Position numbers and translations under genes: made by a program. 64,000 bases of DNA from Deinococcus yavapaiensis KR-236 (GTDB taxonomy: Bacteria > Deinococcota > Deinococci > Deinococcales > Deinococcaceae), in contig NZ_QJSX01000010.1 of assembly GCF_003217515.1 (NCBI RefSeq), positions 62,001 through 126,000 of the forward strand, written 5' to 3'. The notes beneath the pieces were generated by a model, which was not told where the DNA came from, made no database searches, and saw only the letters and a list, made by a program, of their open reading frames with translations. Below, in pieces: positions 44,657-54,009 of the stretch (position 1 is its first letter; the number at the start of each line of letters is the position of its first letter).

Positions 44657-47600
44657 TCAGAGGGCGCTCCAACCTCTCGGCGACAAGCCGTGCAGCTCGC
44701 GCAGCGCCGCCGCCGCTCGTGGTTCGCCTCGCAAGTCGAGCCACCGAGCTCGCCACGCGACGTTCTCGCGCTGCGCGAGCAGGGCCGCCGCCGCTTCGAG
44801 CCGCTCGCTCGCCGCGAGGTCGTGGCCTTGCTCGCGCAGCGTCGCCGCCGCCTCGATTTCGAGCAGGGCCCGCAAGTGACCGGGAAACGAGGAGCTTCTC
44901 GCGGCTTCGAGGGCCGCCCGGGCCTCGGCGCGACGGCGGGTCAGGCGCAGGGTCTTGGCGTGCAGCAGCGGGAAGCTCGCGAGCAGCGACGAGTGCTCCA
45001 AGGTGTGGTCGCGCAACGACCGCTCGTACAGCGCGTACGCTCCCTCGAAATCGCCGACGAGTTGCGCCACCACGATCTGCGAGAACCGCAACGCCACGCG
45101 CTCGCCGAGGTTGACGTCGAGTCGGTCGAGGTGCGCTTCGCCGCGCGAGGCCACTTCGCTCGCCGCTCGGTTCTCGCCGAGTTCGGCGAGGACCCGCGCG
45201 AGCTTCACGAGGCTGGAACCCGCGCGAACGAAGTCGCCTCGCCTCAAGTGCATCGCCTCGGCTCGCTCGAGGTGTTCGCGCGCCGCTCGGGGCGCACCAT
45301 ACGAGTGCGCGAGGCCGAGTCCCTCGTGCGCTTTGGCTTGCCACTCCACCGAGCCCGTGAGTTCGCCGAGGACGCGCATTCGGTTCAAGTGGCGTGCCGT
45401 GTCGTCCTCGCGGCCCTCGATGAAGGCGACGAGGGCCGCGCCTTCTTGCAGTTGAGCTTCGACGAGCCGTTCGGGCGCGCCGTCGTCGGCGACGCGCAGG
45501 GCCGCGAAGCCCGCCTCGACGACGGTCGAGAGGCGCTCGACGTCGAGGGTGCTTTCCAAGAGGCGGTACTCTTGCATGAAGGCGGTCGCGCGCTGCAACG
45601 GCGTGACGGCGCGGGCGTGCAAGTCGCGCACGGCGTGCGCGTGCTCGGCGTCTTGCATCAAGGCGAGCATCTCGGCGCGGGCGGCGAGGGCGTCGAAGGC
45701 GCCGTCGGCGTCGTGCGGTTCGGACGCGGCGGCCGCTCGAGCGAAAAAGCTCGCCGCTTCCCCGAGGCGGGCGGTTCGCCGAGCCGCGTGGCCCGCCTCG
45801 ACGAGCCAAGGCGCGGCCCGCGCGCCGTCGCCGCCCGCTTGCCAGTGGTGAGCGACGCGGCTCGGCAACGCGTCGGGGCGCTGCGCCAAAGCTCGGGCGG
45901 CCGCTCGATGCAAGAGCCGACGCACGCCTTCGGGCGTCTCCGCGCGCAACACCTCGGCCATCACGTCGTGACTGAAGCGCTCGCCGACCACGACGTGCGC
46001 CCGCTCCAACTCCTCCCACGCCGCGGCGGTTTCGAGCAGGGGCGCGCGCAGCGTGTCCGCGACGAGTTCGAGGTCGAAGTCGCTTTGCAGTACGGCGGCG
46101 GCGCGCGCCGCGTGCAGCGCGCTCCTCGTCAAGCCCGCGAGGCGCTGCCCGATGAGCTGACCGACGCGTTCGGCGACCGGCAGGGAGGCGTTCACCTCGG
46201 TCGGTCCGCGCTCCACGAGGCGGCGCAAGGTTTCGAGCACGAACAGGGGGTTGCCGCCCGTGAACGCCGCGAGTTCGGCGGCGCGCTCCAGCGTGTGAGG
46301 CACCTCGACGGTCGCCACGAGGCGTTTCACCGCCTCGTCGTCGAGCGGGCCGACGTCGATCCACTCGGCTTGCCCCGCGTCCACGAATCGTCGGAAGAGC
46401 GCGCGAACGTGCGGTTCGAGGTCCTCGTCACGAAAAGCGCCGACGAAGTGCGGCAAGCCTCCCGGCCGACCCAGCGGAAAGCTGCTCGACAACATCGCCA
46501 TGCCCATCTCGGTCGTCGCGGCGTCCACCAAGTGGAGATCCTCGAAGATCGTCGCGACCGCGCCTTGCGCCACGATACCGACGCCCGACATGAAGTTGAT
46601 CGCCTCGCCGAGGCGCGGATCGAACGTGGACGTGCCGAGCGCGGGCCGCCCGGGCAGAAGCGGCCCGAGCGCGTCGCTCACCCAGTCGGGCATGGAAAAC
46701 CCCGGTTCGAGCGCGTCGAGCACACGCCTCAGCATCCTCGCCGTCGTCGCGTACGGCGCGCCTCGGTCGCCGGGCCGTCCCTCGAGGCGGAAGGCCGTTC
46801 CTTTGCTCGCCACGAAATCGTGCATGAGGCGCGACTTTCCCACTCCGGGCGGGCCGACGAGGAGCACGAGGCGGCCCGCGTGCCACGCGCGCTCCATGCG
46901 GTTCCACTCGCGCTCACGCCCCACCAGGACGGGCGGGCGAAGCACGGACGGCGGCAGGGTCGGCGGACGCAGGGTCGGCACGTCCACCGCTCCCCGGTCG
47001 ATGAGGCGCGCGAGGTCGGCGGTCTCGGGCATGGGCTTCACCCCGAGTTCCTTCCACAGCACGTCTTGGCAGCGATGGTACGCCTTGAGGGCCGCCGGGC
47101 GGTCGCCGAGCAGGTAGTTCAGGCGCATCACGCGGCGGTGGGCGTCCTCCGAGACGGGAGCGAGGTCGAGCAGACGCGCGGCGACGCGGACGGCGACCGC
47201 GTACTCGCCCTTGGCCTCGAGTTCGGCGGCGTGCACGGCGAGGAGTTCCACGCGGCGCGCGTCGAGCCGCTCGCGCCACGCCAGCAGCCACTCGGCGAGG
47301 TCGGGCGAATGGTCGAGGTCCACGCCGTCGAGCAACGCGCCGCCCGGAACGTCGGCGGGGTCGGGCGCGCTCCGCACGAGAAGCGCGAGATCCACCGTCA
47401 ATCCCGCTCCGAGCGCGACGTTCTCGTCGGCGGCCACGAGGTGCGGCGCGTGCGACTTGGCGATGCGCCGCAGCAGGTGCACGAGGTTGTTCCTCGCCGC
47501 TCCCTCGGGCGTGTCGGGCCAGAGCAGTCCGGCGAGCCGCGAGCGCGGCGTCGGCCCTTCCAAGGCGAGGTAGGCGAGGAGCGCGAGCGTGCGTCCCTCG

Positions 47601-47677
47601 ACGCGCACGGCGCGGCCATCGGGATCGAACAGCCGAGGTTTGCCGAACGCCGCGAAGCGCCAAGAACCGTTGCTCAT
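44657..47677 (-). CDS. large BTAD/AAA-ATPase transcriptional regulator (SARP/LuxR-like)
   Basis: 1006 residues from the ATG at 47677; TACGAT is 9 nt upstream. An N-terminal winged-helix/BTAD module comes first (1-235: VRVEGRTLALLAYLALEG, LLGDRPAALKAYHRCQDVLWKELG), as in SARP activators. An AAA/STAND NTPase follows with Walker A GPPGVGKS (275-282), and then a long C-terminal TPR-like helical array (from about 600). The C-terminal LuxR helix-turn-helix of MalT-type proteins is not seen. Such proteins switch genes on when a ligand or partner is sensed. Likely targets are not evident. Confidence 0.88.
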   Translation of the reverse strand: MSNGSWRFAAFGKPRLFDPDGRAVRVEGRTLALLAYLALEGPTPRSRLAGLLWPDTPEGAARNNLVHLLRRIAKSHAPHLVAADENVALGAGLTVDLALLVRSAPDPADVPGGALLDGVDLDHSPDLAEWLLAWRERLDARRVELLAVHAAELEAKGEYAVAVRVAARLLDLAPVSEDAHRRVMRLNYLLGDRPAALKAYHRCQDVLWKELGVKPMPETADLARLIDRGAVDVPTLRPPTLPPSVLRPPVLVGREREWNRMERAWHAGRLVLLVGPPGVGKSRLMHDFVASKGTAFRLEGRPGDRGAPYATTARMLRRVLDALEPGFSMPDWVSDALGPLLPGRPALGTSTFDPRLGEAINFMSGVGIVAQGAVATIFEDLHLVDAATTEMGMAMLSSSFPLGRPGGLPHFVGAFRDEDLEPHVRALFRRFVDAGQAEWIDVGPLDDEAVKRLVATVEVPHTLERAAELAAFTGGNPLFVLETLRRLVERGPTEVNASLPVAERVGQLIGQRLAGLTRSALHAARAAAVLQSDFDLELVADTLRAPLLETAAAWEELERAHVVVGERFSHDVMAEVLRAETPEGVRRLLHRAAARALAQRPDALPSRVAHHWQAGGDGARAAPWLVEAGHAARRTARLGEAASFFARAAAASEPHDADGAFDALAARAEMLALMQDAEHAHAVRDLHARAVTPLQRATAFMQEYRLLESTLDVERLSTVVEAGFAALRVADDGAPERLVEAQLQEGAALVAFIEGREDDTARHLNRMRVLGELTGSVEWQAKAHEGLGLAHSYGAPRAAREHLERAEAMHLRRGDFVRAGSSLVKLARVLAELGENRAASEVASRGEAHLDRLDVNLGERVALRFSQIVVAQLVGDFEGAYALYERSLRDHTLEHSSLLASFPLLHAKTLRLTRRRAEARAALEAARSSSFPGHLRALLEIEAAATLREQGHDLAASERLEAAAALLAQRENVAWRARWLDLRGEPRAAAALRELHGLSPRGWSAL

Positions 47678-47843
47678 GGAGCCGTCATCGTAGCAAAGAC
47701 GACCGGCTCGGCCATGAGCGAAGGCGGCCGCGGGCGACGATCCGAGCGCGGAGCGCCCGATTCCTTCGGGCCGCTTTGTATCGACCGGGACGCGAGGCGG
47801 CGAGCTTACCGGGCCTCGCCTCGCGTCAGCCACAGGAAGGTGG

Positions 47844-48644
47844 TCAACGAGGCGTCGGGCGCTCGGTGCCGCGCGGCGGCTTCTTCGAGGTCACCTCGGC
47901 CTCCAGCAGCCATTCGGACCAGCGCTGAACGCTGCGGGGCGCGTCCGGCGACGTGAGGGCGCCCGCGGCGAGCGCGCGCAGGGCAGGATGAGGCAGCGAG
48001 AACGGCACCACGCGGCGCGTTCGTCCGCGCGCCGACTGCCACGCTTCGACGAGGTCTTCGAAGTCCAGCACCTCGGGGCCGACGAGCGTGTCGGGCCCGC
48101 CGTGCAGGACGTGTCGAGTCAGCGCGGCGGCGACCTCCGCCACCGCCACGGGCTGAAAACGCGCGCCCGCCGGAACGGGCAAGATCGGCAGGCGGTCGAG
48201 ACGACGCAACGTTTGCGACACGAACTCGTGAAATTGAGACGCGCGAAAGGTCGAGGATCGCACGGGGGCGTTCGCCACGAGGCGCTCTCCCTGGGCTTTC
48301 GCGCGGTAGAAGGGAACGCTCGGCACGGCCGCCGCCCCGACGATGGAAACGTACACGAGCTGTTGGGCCTTAGCGTCGCGCGTGGCCGCGACGACGTTGC
48401 GAACCCCGGCGAGGTCTCGAGCGGGACGAGTCGGGTCGTGCGCGGCATGCACAACGACGTCCACGTCCTGCATGGCGACGGCGAGGCCCTCGCCCGTCAC
48501 GACGTCGCCTCGAACCTGCTCGAACTCGCTCGCCCCTGGGGAGGCGCGCCGACTGAGGAGCCGGACGGTCGCGCCTTGCCTGGCCAATGCAATGGCGGTC
48601 GGACGTCCGAGTGTACCTGTACCTCCGATGATGAGGACTCTCAT
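47844..48644 (-). CDS. NAD(P)-binding epimerase/NmrA-like protein
   Basis: 266 residues from the ATG at 48644. The Rossmann start MRVLIIGGTGTLGRPTAIAL, followed by VRLLSRR and LVYVSIVGA, is that of atypical short-chain dehydrogenases (NmrA/UbiE-accessory type, such as complex I assembly relatives). The active-site Tyr-x3-Lys appears as FYRAKAQGE, with Tyr then Lys three residues later. Binds NADP(H); substrate unknown. Confidence 0.82.
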   Translation of the reverse strand: MRVLIIGGTGTLGRPTAIALARQGATVRLLSRRASPGASEFEQVRGDVVTGEGLAVAMQDVDVVVHAAHDPTRPARDLAGVRNVVAATRDAKAQQLVYVSIVGAAAVPSVPFYRAKAQGERLVANAPVRSSTFRASQFHEFVSQTLRRLDRLPILPVPAGARFQPVAVAEVAAALTRHVLHGGPDTLVGPEVLDFEDLVEAWQSARGRTRRVVPFSLPHPALRALAAGALTSPDAPRSVQRWSEWLLEAEVTSKKPPRGTERPTPR

Positions 48645-48743
48645 GGCTGCCCTCATCCGTAACACGGCACGTCAGGTCAGAAGTCCCTATGGCGAGTCGA
48701 ACAGCGTCGTGGCGTACCGGACGAATCTGTCGGCCCGAGGAAA

Positions 48744-48965
48744 TCAGGACCGCCGAGGGGCGAGGGACTGTTCGAGCGAGTTGTGGAACAGACGGTCCCA
48801 CCCCGCGGCGTTCGGCGTGTCTCGGCTCTCCCCTCGTCCAAAGGCGGCCTCGGGAAGGACGGGCGAGGTTCGGAGGGTTTGCTCGTCGACGTCGAGCATG
48901 GGAAGGCCGTTGAACTTCCGCCGGTCGTTCACGAACGCCGCGACGTCGCTCGAGACGAACTTCAT
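48744..48965 (-). CDS. possible 73-residue protein in a decayed region
   Basis: The ATG at 48965 overlaps the stop of the decaying frame upstream (ATGA). The product begins MKFVSSDVAAFV and has no known motif. No ribosome binding site is visible. It may be a small real gene or part of the adjoining relic. Confidence 0.3.
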   Translation of the reverse strand: MKFVSSDVAAFVNDRRKFNGLPMLDVDEQTLRTSPVLPEAAFGRGESRDTPNAAGWDRLFHNSLEQSLAPRRS

Positions 48966-49330
48966 GAGGCTGTGCGTGCTGCCCGTTCGGTGCCGGGCGT
49001 GCACAACGCCACCGCGTCCTTCCATCGCGCGCCGCTGCGGTCGAACAGCGTCACCTCGGGCGCGAAGACCGACCCGCCCTGAACGTCGACGTCACGAGCA
49101 CGTGTGCCGCGACCTCGCGGTCGGCGCAGCCGCCTTCCACCCGGGTGACGTCACCGCGACTCGGCACGGCGCGCGCTTCTCGCGGCAGCGCATTTTGCAT
49201 GTCGACCTCTCCGGGGGCCCGCACGCTCGCTTCGTCGGTGCACACCTCGATTCCTCGAAGGTCGGGGGCGCCGAAATCCGCGCTCTCGCTGACGGAAGAG
49301 CGCGGCAGCAAAATCAGCGTGTCCGTCTTG
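48966..49330 (-). pseudogene. relic of a secreted or surface protein gene
   Basis: The minus strand reads protein-like in one frame (SESADFGAPDLRGIEVCTDE, VEGGCADREVAAHVLVT) to about 49080. It then needs a shift into another frame (GGSVFAPEVTLFDRSGARWKD, AVALCTPGTERAART) before the stop at 48966. No start codon with signals is present. I cannot name the family; the three Cys and beta pattern suggest an exported protein. Confidence 0.4.
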
Positions 49331-49365
49331 AACGTCGTCGGCGAGCGTTGCGAAGCAACGGCGTC

Positions 49366-50262
49366 TCAGTCGAGGGGGTGTGCCTCTGCTTCTTGTTCTT
49401 TCGTCAGAAACGTTCGCGGTTCGGGCGTGTCGGAAGTTTGGTACGCGACGGGCATGTGCGGACTGTTGTGCCACCATCCGACGCGGCCGTCCTTGTCGAG
49501 GGCGACGCCGCCGCCATCACCGCCGACGCGGCGCGTCATCTCCTCGAGGGCGCCTCGAACGGCGGCGTTCGGGCCTCGCTCCTTCATGTCGTGCACGATG
49601 CGCGCCGCCGTCATCATCCGCGCGATGGATTCGCCTTCGCCGGTCAAGGCGACGCCGCCCACCGTGTCATCGGCGTAGAAGCCGCATCCGGGCAGCGGGG
49701 AATCGCCGACGCGTCCGGGCCGCTGACCCGTGAGACCTCCGGTGGAGGTGCCGGCGGCGACGTGTCCGTGCAAGTCGAGGGCGACGCATCCGACCGTGTC
49801 GTGATCCTCGACGGCTTCGCGTTGCGTGGACGTGATGAGGTCGACGGGATCGGTGAGTTCGACGCCGCGCTCGCGTGCGAACGCGTCGGCGCCGCGCGCG
49901 ATCAGCAGGATGGCGCGTTCTCGCAGGACCTGCTTGGCGACGCTGACGGGATTACGCGCGCTCGTGAGGCCCGCGACGGCCCCGACGTCGAGCGTCGCGC
50001 CGTCCATGATGGCGGCGTCCATCTCCACGCGTCCCTCGGACGTCAAGGCGGAGCCGAAGCCCGCGTTGAAGGTGGGGTCGTCTTCGAGCACACGAATGGC
50101 GGACTCCACGGCTTCGACGGCCGTGCCGCCCGCCTCCAGCACGCGGCGTCCGGCGTTCAAGGCGGCCAGGCAGCCCGCGCGACTCGCCGAGGCCTTCTCG
50201 GCGGGCACCTCGTGCGCGCCGCCATGCACGATGATCGCCCAACGGGCGGACTCGTCAGGCAT
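49366..50262 (-). CDS. isoaspartyl peptidase / L-asparaginase (Ntn hydrolase)
   Basis: 298 residues with GAGGT 4 nt before the ATG. WAIIVHGGAHEVP at the start and the autoprocessing site HDTVGCVALDLHGHVAAGTSTGG are diagnostic: the precursor cuts itself before the Thr of DTVG (about residue 157), which becomes the nucleophile. It removes isoaspartyl residues from damaged peptides and hydrolyses asparagine. GRVGDSPLPGCGFYAD and ALTGEGESIAR also match. Downstream of treZ by 100 nt on the same strand. Confidence 0.92.
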   Translation of the reverse strand: MPDESARWAIIVHGGAHEVPAEKASASRAGCLAALNAGRRVLEAGGTAVEAVESAIRVLEDDPTFNAGFGSALTSEGRVEMDAAIMDGATLDVGAVAGLTSARNPVSVAKQVLRERAILLIARGADAFARERGVELTDPVDLITSTQREAVEDHDTVGCVALDLHGHVAAGTSTGGLTGQRPGRVGDSPLPGCGFYADDTVGGVALTGEGESIARMMTAARIVHDMKERGPNAAVRGALEEMTRRVGGDGGGVALDKDGRVGWWHNSPHMPVAYQTSDTPEPRTFLTKEQEAEAHPLD

Positions 50263-50362
50263 CGTGACCTCGGGACCACCATCTTCGAGGCGAGGTGCGC
50301 GTTCCGACGGCGGTTCGCGCGGGGCGTTCGAGGGTTCTACGGCGGGATGGGTTCATGACGAG

Positions 50363-52165
50363 TCACCTTTTCGGAGCGAGGAGGACCGCGCTTTTGGCGG
50401 GAAGGTGGTTTTGAGCGGTGCTCGACGTGCTCAGGAGCGGTTGCAGGTCGTCGAGCGGCACGCCGCGCACGTCCGTCCACGCGACGGGCGCGCCTGAGAA
50501 GTTCACGAGGAGCACGCGGCGATCTTCGGCGTGCGTCCGTTGCACCCACAGCACCTCGTCCGACGCGCCCGCTTCGAGAGCGTCTCGCGAGGCGTGGGCG
50601 AGGACGGGGTCGTCGCGCCGCAAGCGCAGCAGCGCGCGATACAGCGTCAACACGCGGGCGTGTTCGGAGCGTTCGAGTTCGCTCCAGTCCAGCTTGCTGT
50701 TCTCGAAGGTCGAGCGTGCTTGCGGGTCGGGCACGCGCGTCGCGGCGTCCGGGTCGTTGAACGCCTCGAAGGCGCCGAATTCCGCGAGTCGCCCTTGCGT
50801 CACGAGGCGCCCCAATTCCCCGGCGTGGTCCGAGAAGTACTGGAAGGGCGTGGCGGCCATCCATTCCTGGCCTTGGAACAGCAGCGGCGTCATCGGCAAG
50901 AAGAGCAGCAACGCGCTCGCCATGAGAAAGCCGTCCTCGCCCGCCGTCGCCTGAAGGCGGTCTCCCAAGGCGCGGTTGCCGATCTGGTCGTGATTTTGAA
51001 TGCAGTACACGAAGCTCGACGCGGGCAGCGCGCGCGCGGACGCGCCGCGCGGACGCGGTTCGCCGAGCGGCCACGTTTGCCCTTCGTACAGCCATCCGCG
51101 TTCGATGCAGCGCGCCAAGTCGGAGACGACGGGTCGGTAGCACGCGAAGTACCCGTCGCGTTCCCCGGTGAGCAGCACCCGCACTTGATGGTGAAAGTCG
51201 TCCGCCCACGCGCCGTTCATCCCGAACGTCGTGACGAGGTCGGGAAGATTGCGGTCGTCCTCGCAGAACAAGACGGGCCGCGTGCCGAGCTCGTCGCCGA
51301 CGGCGCGCACGTGCGCGGCGAGTTCCGAGAGGAAGTGCGGTGGGTGCTCGTCGTGAATCTCGTGCGTGGCGTCGAGGCGCAAGCCGTCGAAGCCGAAGGT
51401 GCGCAGCCAGTGCTCGGCGCTGTCGAGGGCGAGTCGGCGCATGAACGGATTGGAGTAGTTCAGGGCGTCGCCCCAAGGCGTCTTGTGCTCGGACGTGAAG
51501 TACTCGGGGCTGTAGGCGTACAGGTAGTTTCCGTCCGGTCCGAAGTGGTTGTAGACCACGTCGAGGATGACGCGCAAGCCGAGCGCGTGCGCCTCGTCGA
51601 CGAAGGTGCGCAGGTCCTCGAGAGGTCCGTAGGGCGCGAACGGCGCGAAGTGCGCGACGCCGTCGTACCCCCAGCCGCGCTCGCCGGGAAAGCTGGAGAG
51701 CGGCATCAACTCGACGCAGGTCACGCCGAGCGCGCGAAGGTGAGGAAGTTTCTCGGTCGCGGCGCGGTAAGTGCCTTCGGGCGTGAAGGTCCCGACGTGC
51801 ACCTCGTAGATCACGAGGTCGCCGGGACGCGACGGAGGCGCCGCGTGACGGAAGGCGGTCGTGGACGTCCACACGACGGCGGGACCGTGAACGCCGTCGG
51901 GAAGCCAGCGGGCGTACGGATCGGGGTAGGCTTGGCCGTCGAGTTCGAATTTGTAGCGCGCGCCGTCGCGAACGTCCTCGAAGGTGCCTTCGAAGACGCC
52001 GTTTCCGGCGAAGCGCAAGGGCCGAGGGTCGGAGCGTCCGTCGTCGTGGTAGAGGACGACGCGAGCTTCGCTCGCCGTGGTGGTCCACAGGCGGAAGGTG
52101 ACGCCTTCGTCGGTGACGAAGGCGCCGAGGGGCGGAACGGCGCGGGTGGAGAGCGTGTCGGTCAT
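50363..52165 (-). CDS. treZ: malto-oligosyltrehalose trehalohydrolase
   Basis: 600 residues, family length. It releases trehalose from maltooligosyl-trehalose. An N-terminal carbohydrate-binding domain (about 10-100) precedes the GH13 barrel, with DVVYNHFGPDGNYL, the nucleophile Asp in LRLDATHEI and the acid Glu in VLFCEDDRN. IQNHDQIGNRALGDR and GQEWMAATPFQYFSDH are TreZ-typical. The partner gene treY is not in this window. GGAAG lies before the ATG. Two hairpins lie in its upstream leader. Confidence 0.95.
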   Translation of the reverse strand: MTDTLSTRAVPPLGAFVTDEGVTFRLWTTTASEARVVLYHDDGRSDPRPLRFAGNGVFEGTFEDVRDGARYKFELDGQAYPDPYARWLPDGVHGPAVVWTSTTAFRHAAPPSRPGDLVIYEVHVGTFTPEGTYRAATEKLPHLRALGVTCVELMPLSSFPGERGWGYDGVAHFAPFAPYGPLEDLRTFVDEAHALGLRVILDVVYNHFGPDGNYLYAYSPEYFTSEHKTPWGDALNYSNPFMRRLALDSAEHWLRTFGFDGLRLDATHEIHDEHPPHFLSELAAHVRAVGDELGTRPVLFCEDDRNLPDLVTTFGMNGAWADDFHHQVRVLLTGERDGYFACYRPVVSDLARCIERGWLYEGQTWPLGEPRPRGASARALPASSFVYCIQNHDQIGNRALGDRLQATAGEDGFLMASALLLFLPMTPLLFQGQEWMAATPFQYFSDHAGELGRLVTQGRLAEFGAFEAFNDPDAATRVPDPQARSTFENSKLDWSELERSEHARVLTLYRALLRLRRDDPVLAHASRDALEAGASDEVLWVQRTHAEDRRVLLVNFSGAPVAWTDVRGVPLDDLQPLLSTSSTAQNHLPAKSAVLLAPKR

Positions 52166-52655
52166 CGTGACTTCCGTGAAGTGGGGTGACGGGGACGAGA
52201 GGACTCGTCCCCGTGAGGCAGTAAAGAACCCGCCGGAAGAAGGCGGGGCGTTGAGGCGCGTCGAGGCCGGCGCGATGAAGCGAGCGAAAAGGTGGATCGA
52301 ATCGGCTGTGCGGTTGTCATGAGTTGAAGAATCGGTCGCCTCGACCGTCTCAGGGTACCGAGGCGTGCCTCGGCGAACATCAAGAATTGTTGAGGGGCCA
52401 CATCGGCGACTTGAGCCGTGTCCTCGACGTCGGTGAGCGCGCCTTCAGGTCGAGCTCATCGCACGTGGACGTGACTCGTCGCTCGACCCTCACCCTTCGT
52501 GGCACCGAGGCGAGGAAGACGTTCGGGGAACGTTCAAGAAAGCCTGAGCGCCGCTTGGCAGCTCTCTTCGGTAGCATCGACCCGAGAGAGCCTCGGTGTC
52601 CGAGCGTCCGTCTCGGGGCGTGGCCGTTTCCTCGGGGCGCTCGTCGAACCTCACC
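52166..52655. other. intergenic region between treZ and the PAS kinase gene
   Basis: Holds the treZ leader hairpins on one side and about 350 bp with no gene that I recognise. Promoters for both flanking genes must lie here, but none stands out. Confidence 0.5.
52189..52247 (-). promoter_or_regulatory. two hairpins in the treZ leader
   Basis: On the minus strand CCCGCC/GGCGGG (52229-52247), followed by TTCTTT, looks like a terminator. Next comes a perfect 11-bp stem ACGGGGACGAG/CTCGTCCCCGT with a 4-nt loop (52189-52214), just before treZ. They may attenuate treZ or protect its 5' end. Confidence 0.45.
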
Positions 52656-53858
52656 ATGGCAGACCAAGATCCGATCGTCCACGAGCGACTCGCCGCCCTT
52701 TCCGCGCGCGTGCAAACTCTGGAAGCGGAAGTCCAGACCGCGACGCGGCACGCGATGACGCTCTTCAGCGAGGCGCCCGCTCCGTACTTCCGCCTCGACC
52801 GACAAGGCCGCGTGACCGCCGTGAACGCCGCCGCGTGCGGTCTGCTCGGGCGAGCGGAGGACGCACTGGTCGGCAAGACGTTGACGCCGTTCATGACCTC
52901 GTCGTCGCGCACGACGTTCGAGCGCTTGTTGCGGCAGGTGTTCGAGGACGAATTGAAGCAGCGCGGCGAAGTGCAGTTGCTGCACGCGGACGGCGCTCCG
53001 TACGACGCGCTGCTCGACCTCGCCTTGGACCGCCGAGACGGCGGCGACCCGGGTTGCTTGCTGATCGCCACGGACATCACGGCGCACAAGCGAGCGCATC
53101 AAGACCTTCTGAGCGCGAACGCCGCGCAGGACGTCGCCCTCAGGGATCACGCTTTGAAGGTGCGCTTGCTGAGCCAAGAGCTCGAAGCGATCGTGACGGC
53201 GTTCATTCAGCAACTTCATCCGTCCGTCGCGCGCGCCATGAGCTACCTCGGCATCGTCGGGTCGTCGCTGGGCGACGAGGCGGAGTCGGCTCGCCGTCCC
53301 CTGTTGCACGTGGAGAGGGCCGTGCAGGAGATCCTCGCGCTCCTCGCGTCCATGGACCGCCACATGCAGATGCGGCGCATGCGCGTCCACGTGCGGCCCG
53401 TGGACCTCAACCGGGTGCTGGCGGAAGTTCTCAAGAACGCGCAACCCGTCATGGCGGACCGTGACGTCGAGGTCACGAGCGACGTCCTGCCGACGGTGCA
53501 GGGAGACAGCCGAGCGTTGTACCTCGTGCTCGACGAGTACGTCGCCAACGCCTTGAAGTACACCAAGGGACGAAGTGGCGCGCGTGTGCACGTTCGCGTG
53601 CACGAGACGGTCTCGGAGTACCAGATCGGCGTGCAGGACAACGGCGTCGGCTTCAACATGCGCTCGAAGGACAAGCTCTACCAGTTGTTCGGCCGGTTGC
53701 ATCCGTCGAGCGAGTTCGAAGGAACGGGCGTCGGACTGGTGACGGTGCGGCGGGTGTGCGACCGCTTCGGCGGGCGGGTCTGGGCGGAAGGCGTTGCGAA
53801 TCGTGGCGCGACCTTCTGGTTCGCGTGGCCGAAGAAGCCGACTTTGCACGACGTGTGA
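52656..53858 (+). CDS. PAS-domain sensor histidine kinase
   Basis: 400 residues from the ATG at 52656; a GTG at 52596 would add 20 residues. A coiled coil (about 8-30) is followed by a PAS domain (FSEAPAPYFRLDRQGRVTAVNAAACGLLG) and a histidine kinase region. The ATPase domain has NALKYTKG, DNGVGFN and EGTGVGLVTVRRVCDRFGGRVWAEG. The phosphoacceptor helix is unusual: the best candidate is His in FIQQLHPSVARAMSY, not the typical H-E/D-x-x-x-P pattern. Resembles the kinase part of phytochromes. Cytoplasmic, no transmembrane helix. Confidence 0.85.
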   Translation: MADQDPIVHERLAALSARVQTLEAEVQTATRHAMTLFSEAPAPYFRLDRQGRVTAVNAAACGLLGRAEDALVGKTLTPFMTSSSRTTFERLLRQVFEDELKQRGEVQLLHADGAPYDALLDLALDRRDGGDPGCLLIATDITAHKRAHQDLLSANAAQDVALRDHALKVRLLSQELEAIVTAFIQQLHPSVARAMSYLGIVGSSLGDEAESARRPLLHVERAVQEILALLASMDRHMQMRRMRVHVRPVDLNRVLAEVLKNAQPVMADRDVEVTSDVLPTVQGDSRALYLVLDEYVANALKYTKGRSGARVHVRVHETVSEYQIGVQDNGVGFNMRSKDKLYQLFGRLHPSSEFEGTGVGLVTVRRVCDRFGGRVWAEGVANRGATFWFAWPKKPTLHDV

Positions 53859-53964
53859 CGGCGGTCCTCGAGCGACGCCACGTTTTTGGCGCGCGGCTGT
53901 AGACGTGAACGACGGCTCAAGCTCGACCGCGAGGAAGGCGAAGCCGCGAGCCGAGCGGCGCCGC

Positions 53965-53970
53965 TACACT
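53965..53970 (+). promoter_or_regulatory. -10 element of the otsAB operon
   Basis: TACACT, 6 nt before the ATG of the leader ORF at 53977. Confidence 0.65.
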
Positions 53971-53976
53971 CTCGCC

Positions 53977-54009
53977 ATGTCGACGCTCGGAGCAGGAGGC
54001 GCGAAGTGA
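53977..54009 (+). CDS. 10-codon leaderless leader ORF overlapping otsA
   Basis: ATG 6 nt after TACACT; encodes MSTLGAGGAK. Its stop overlaps the otsA GTG (GTGA), and its last codons contain the AGGAGG that serves as the otsA ribosome binding site. Ribosomes loading at the mRNA end could be handed directly to otsA. Confidence 0.55.
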   Translation: MSTLGAGGAK

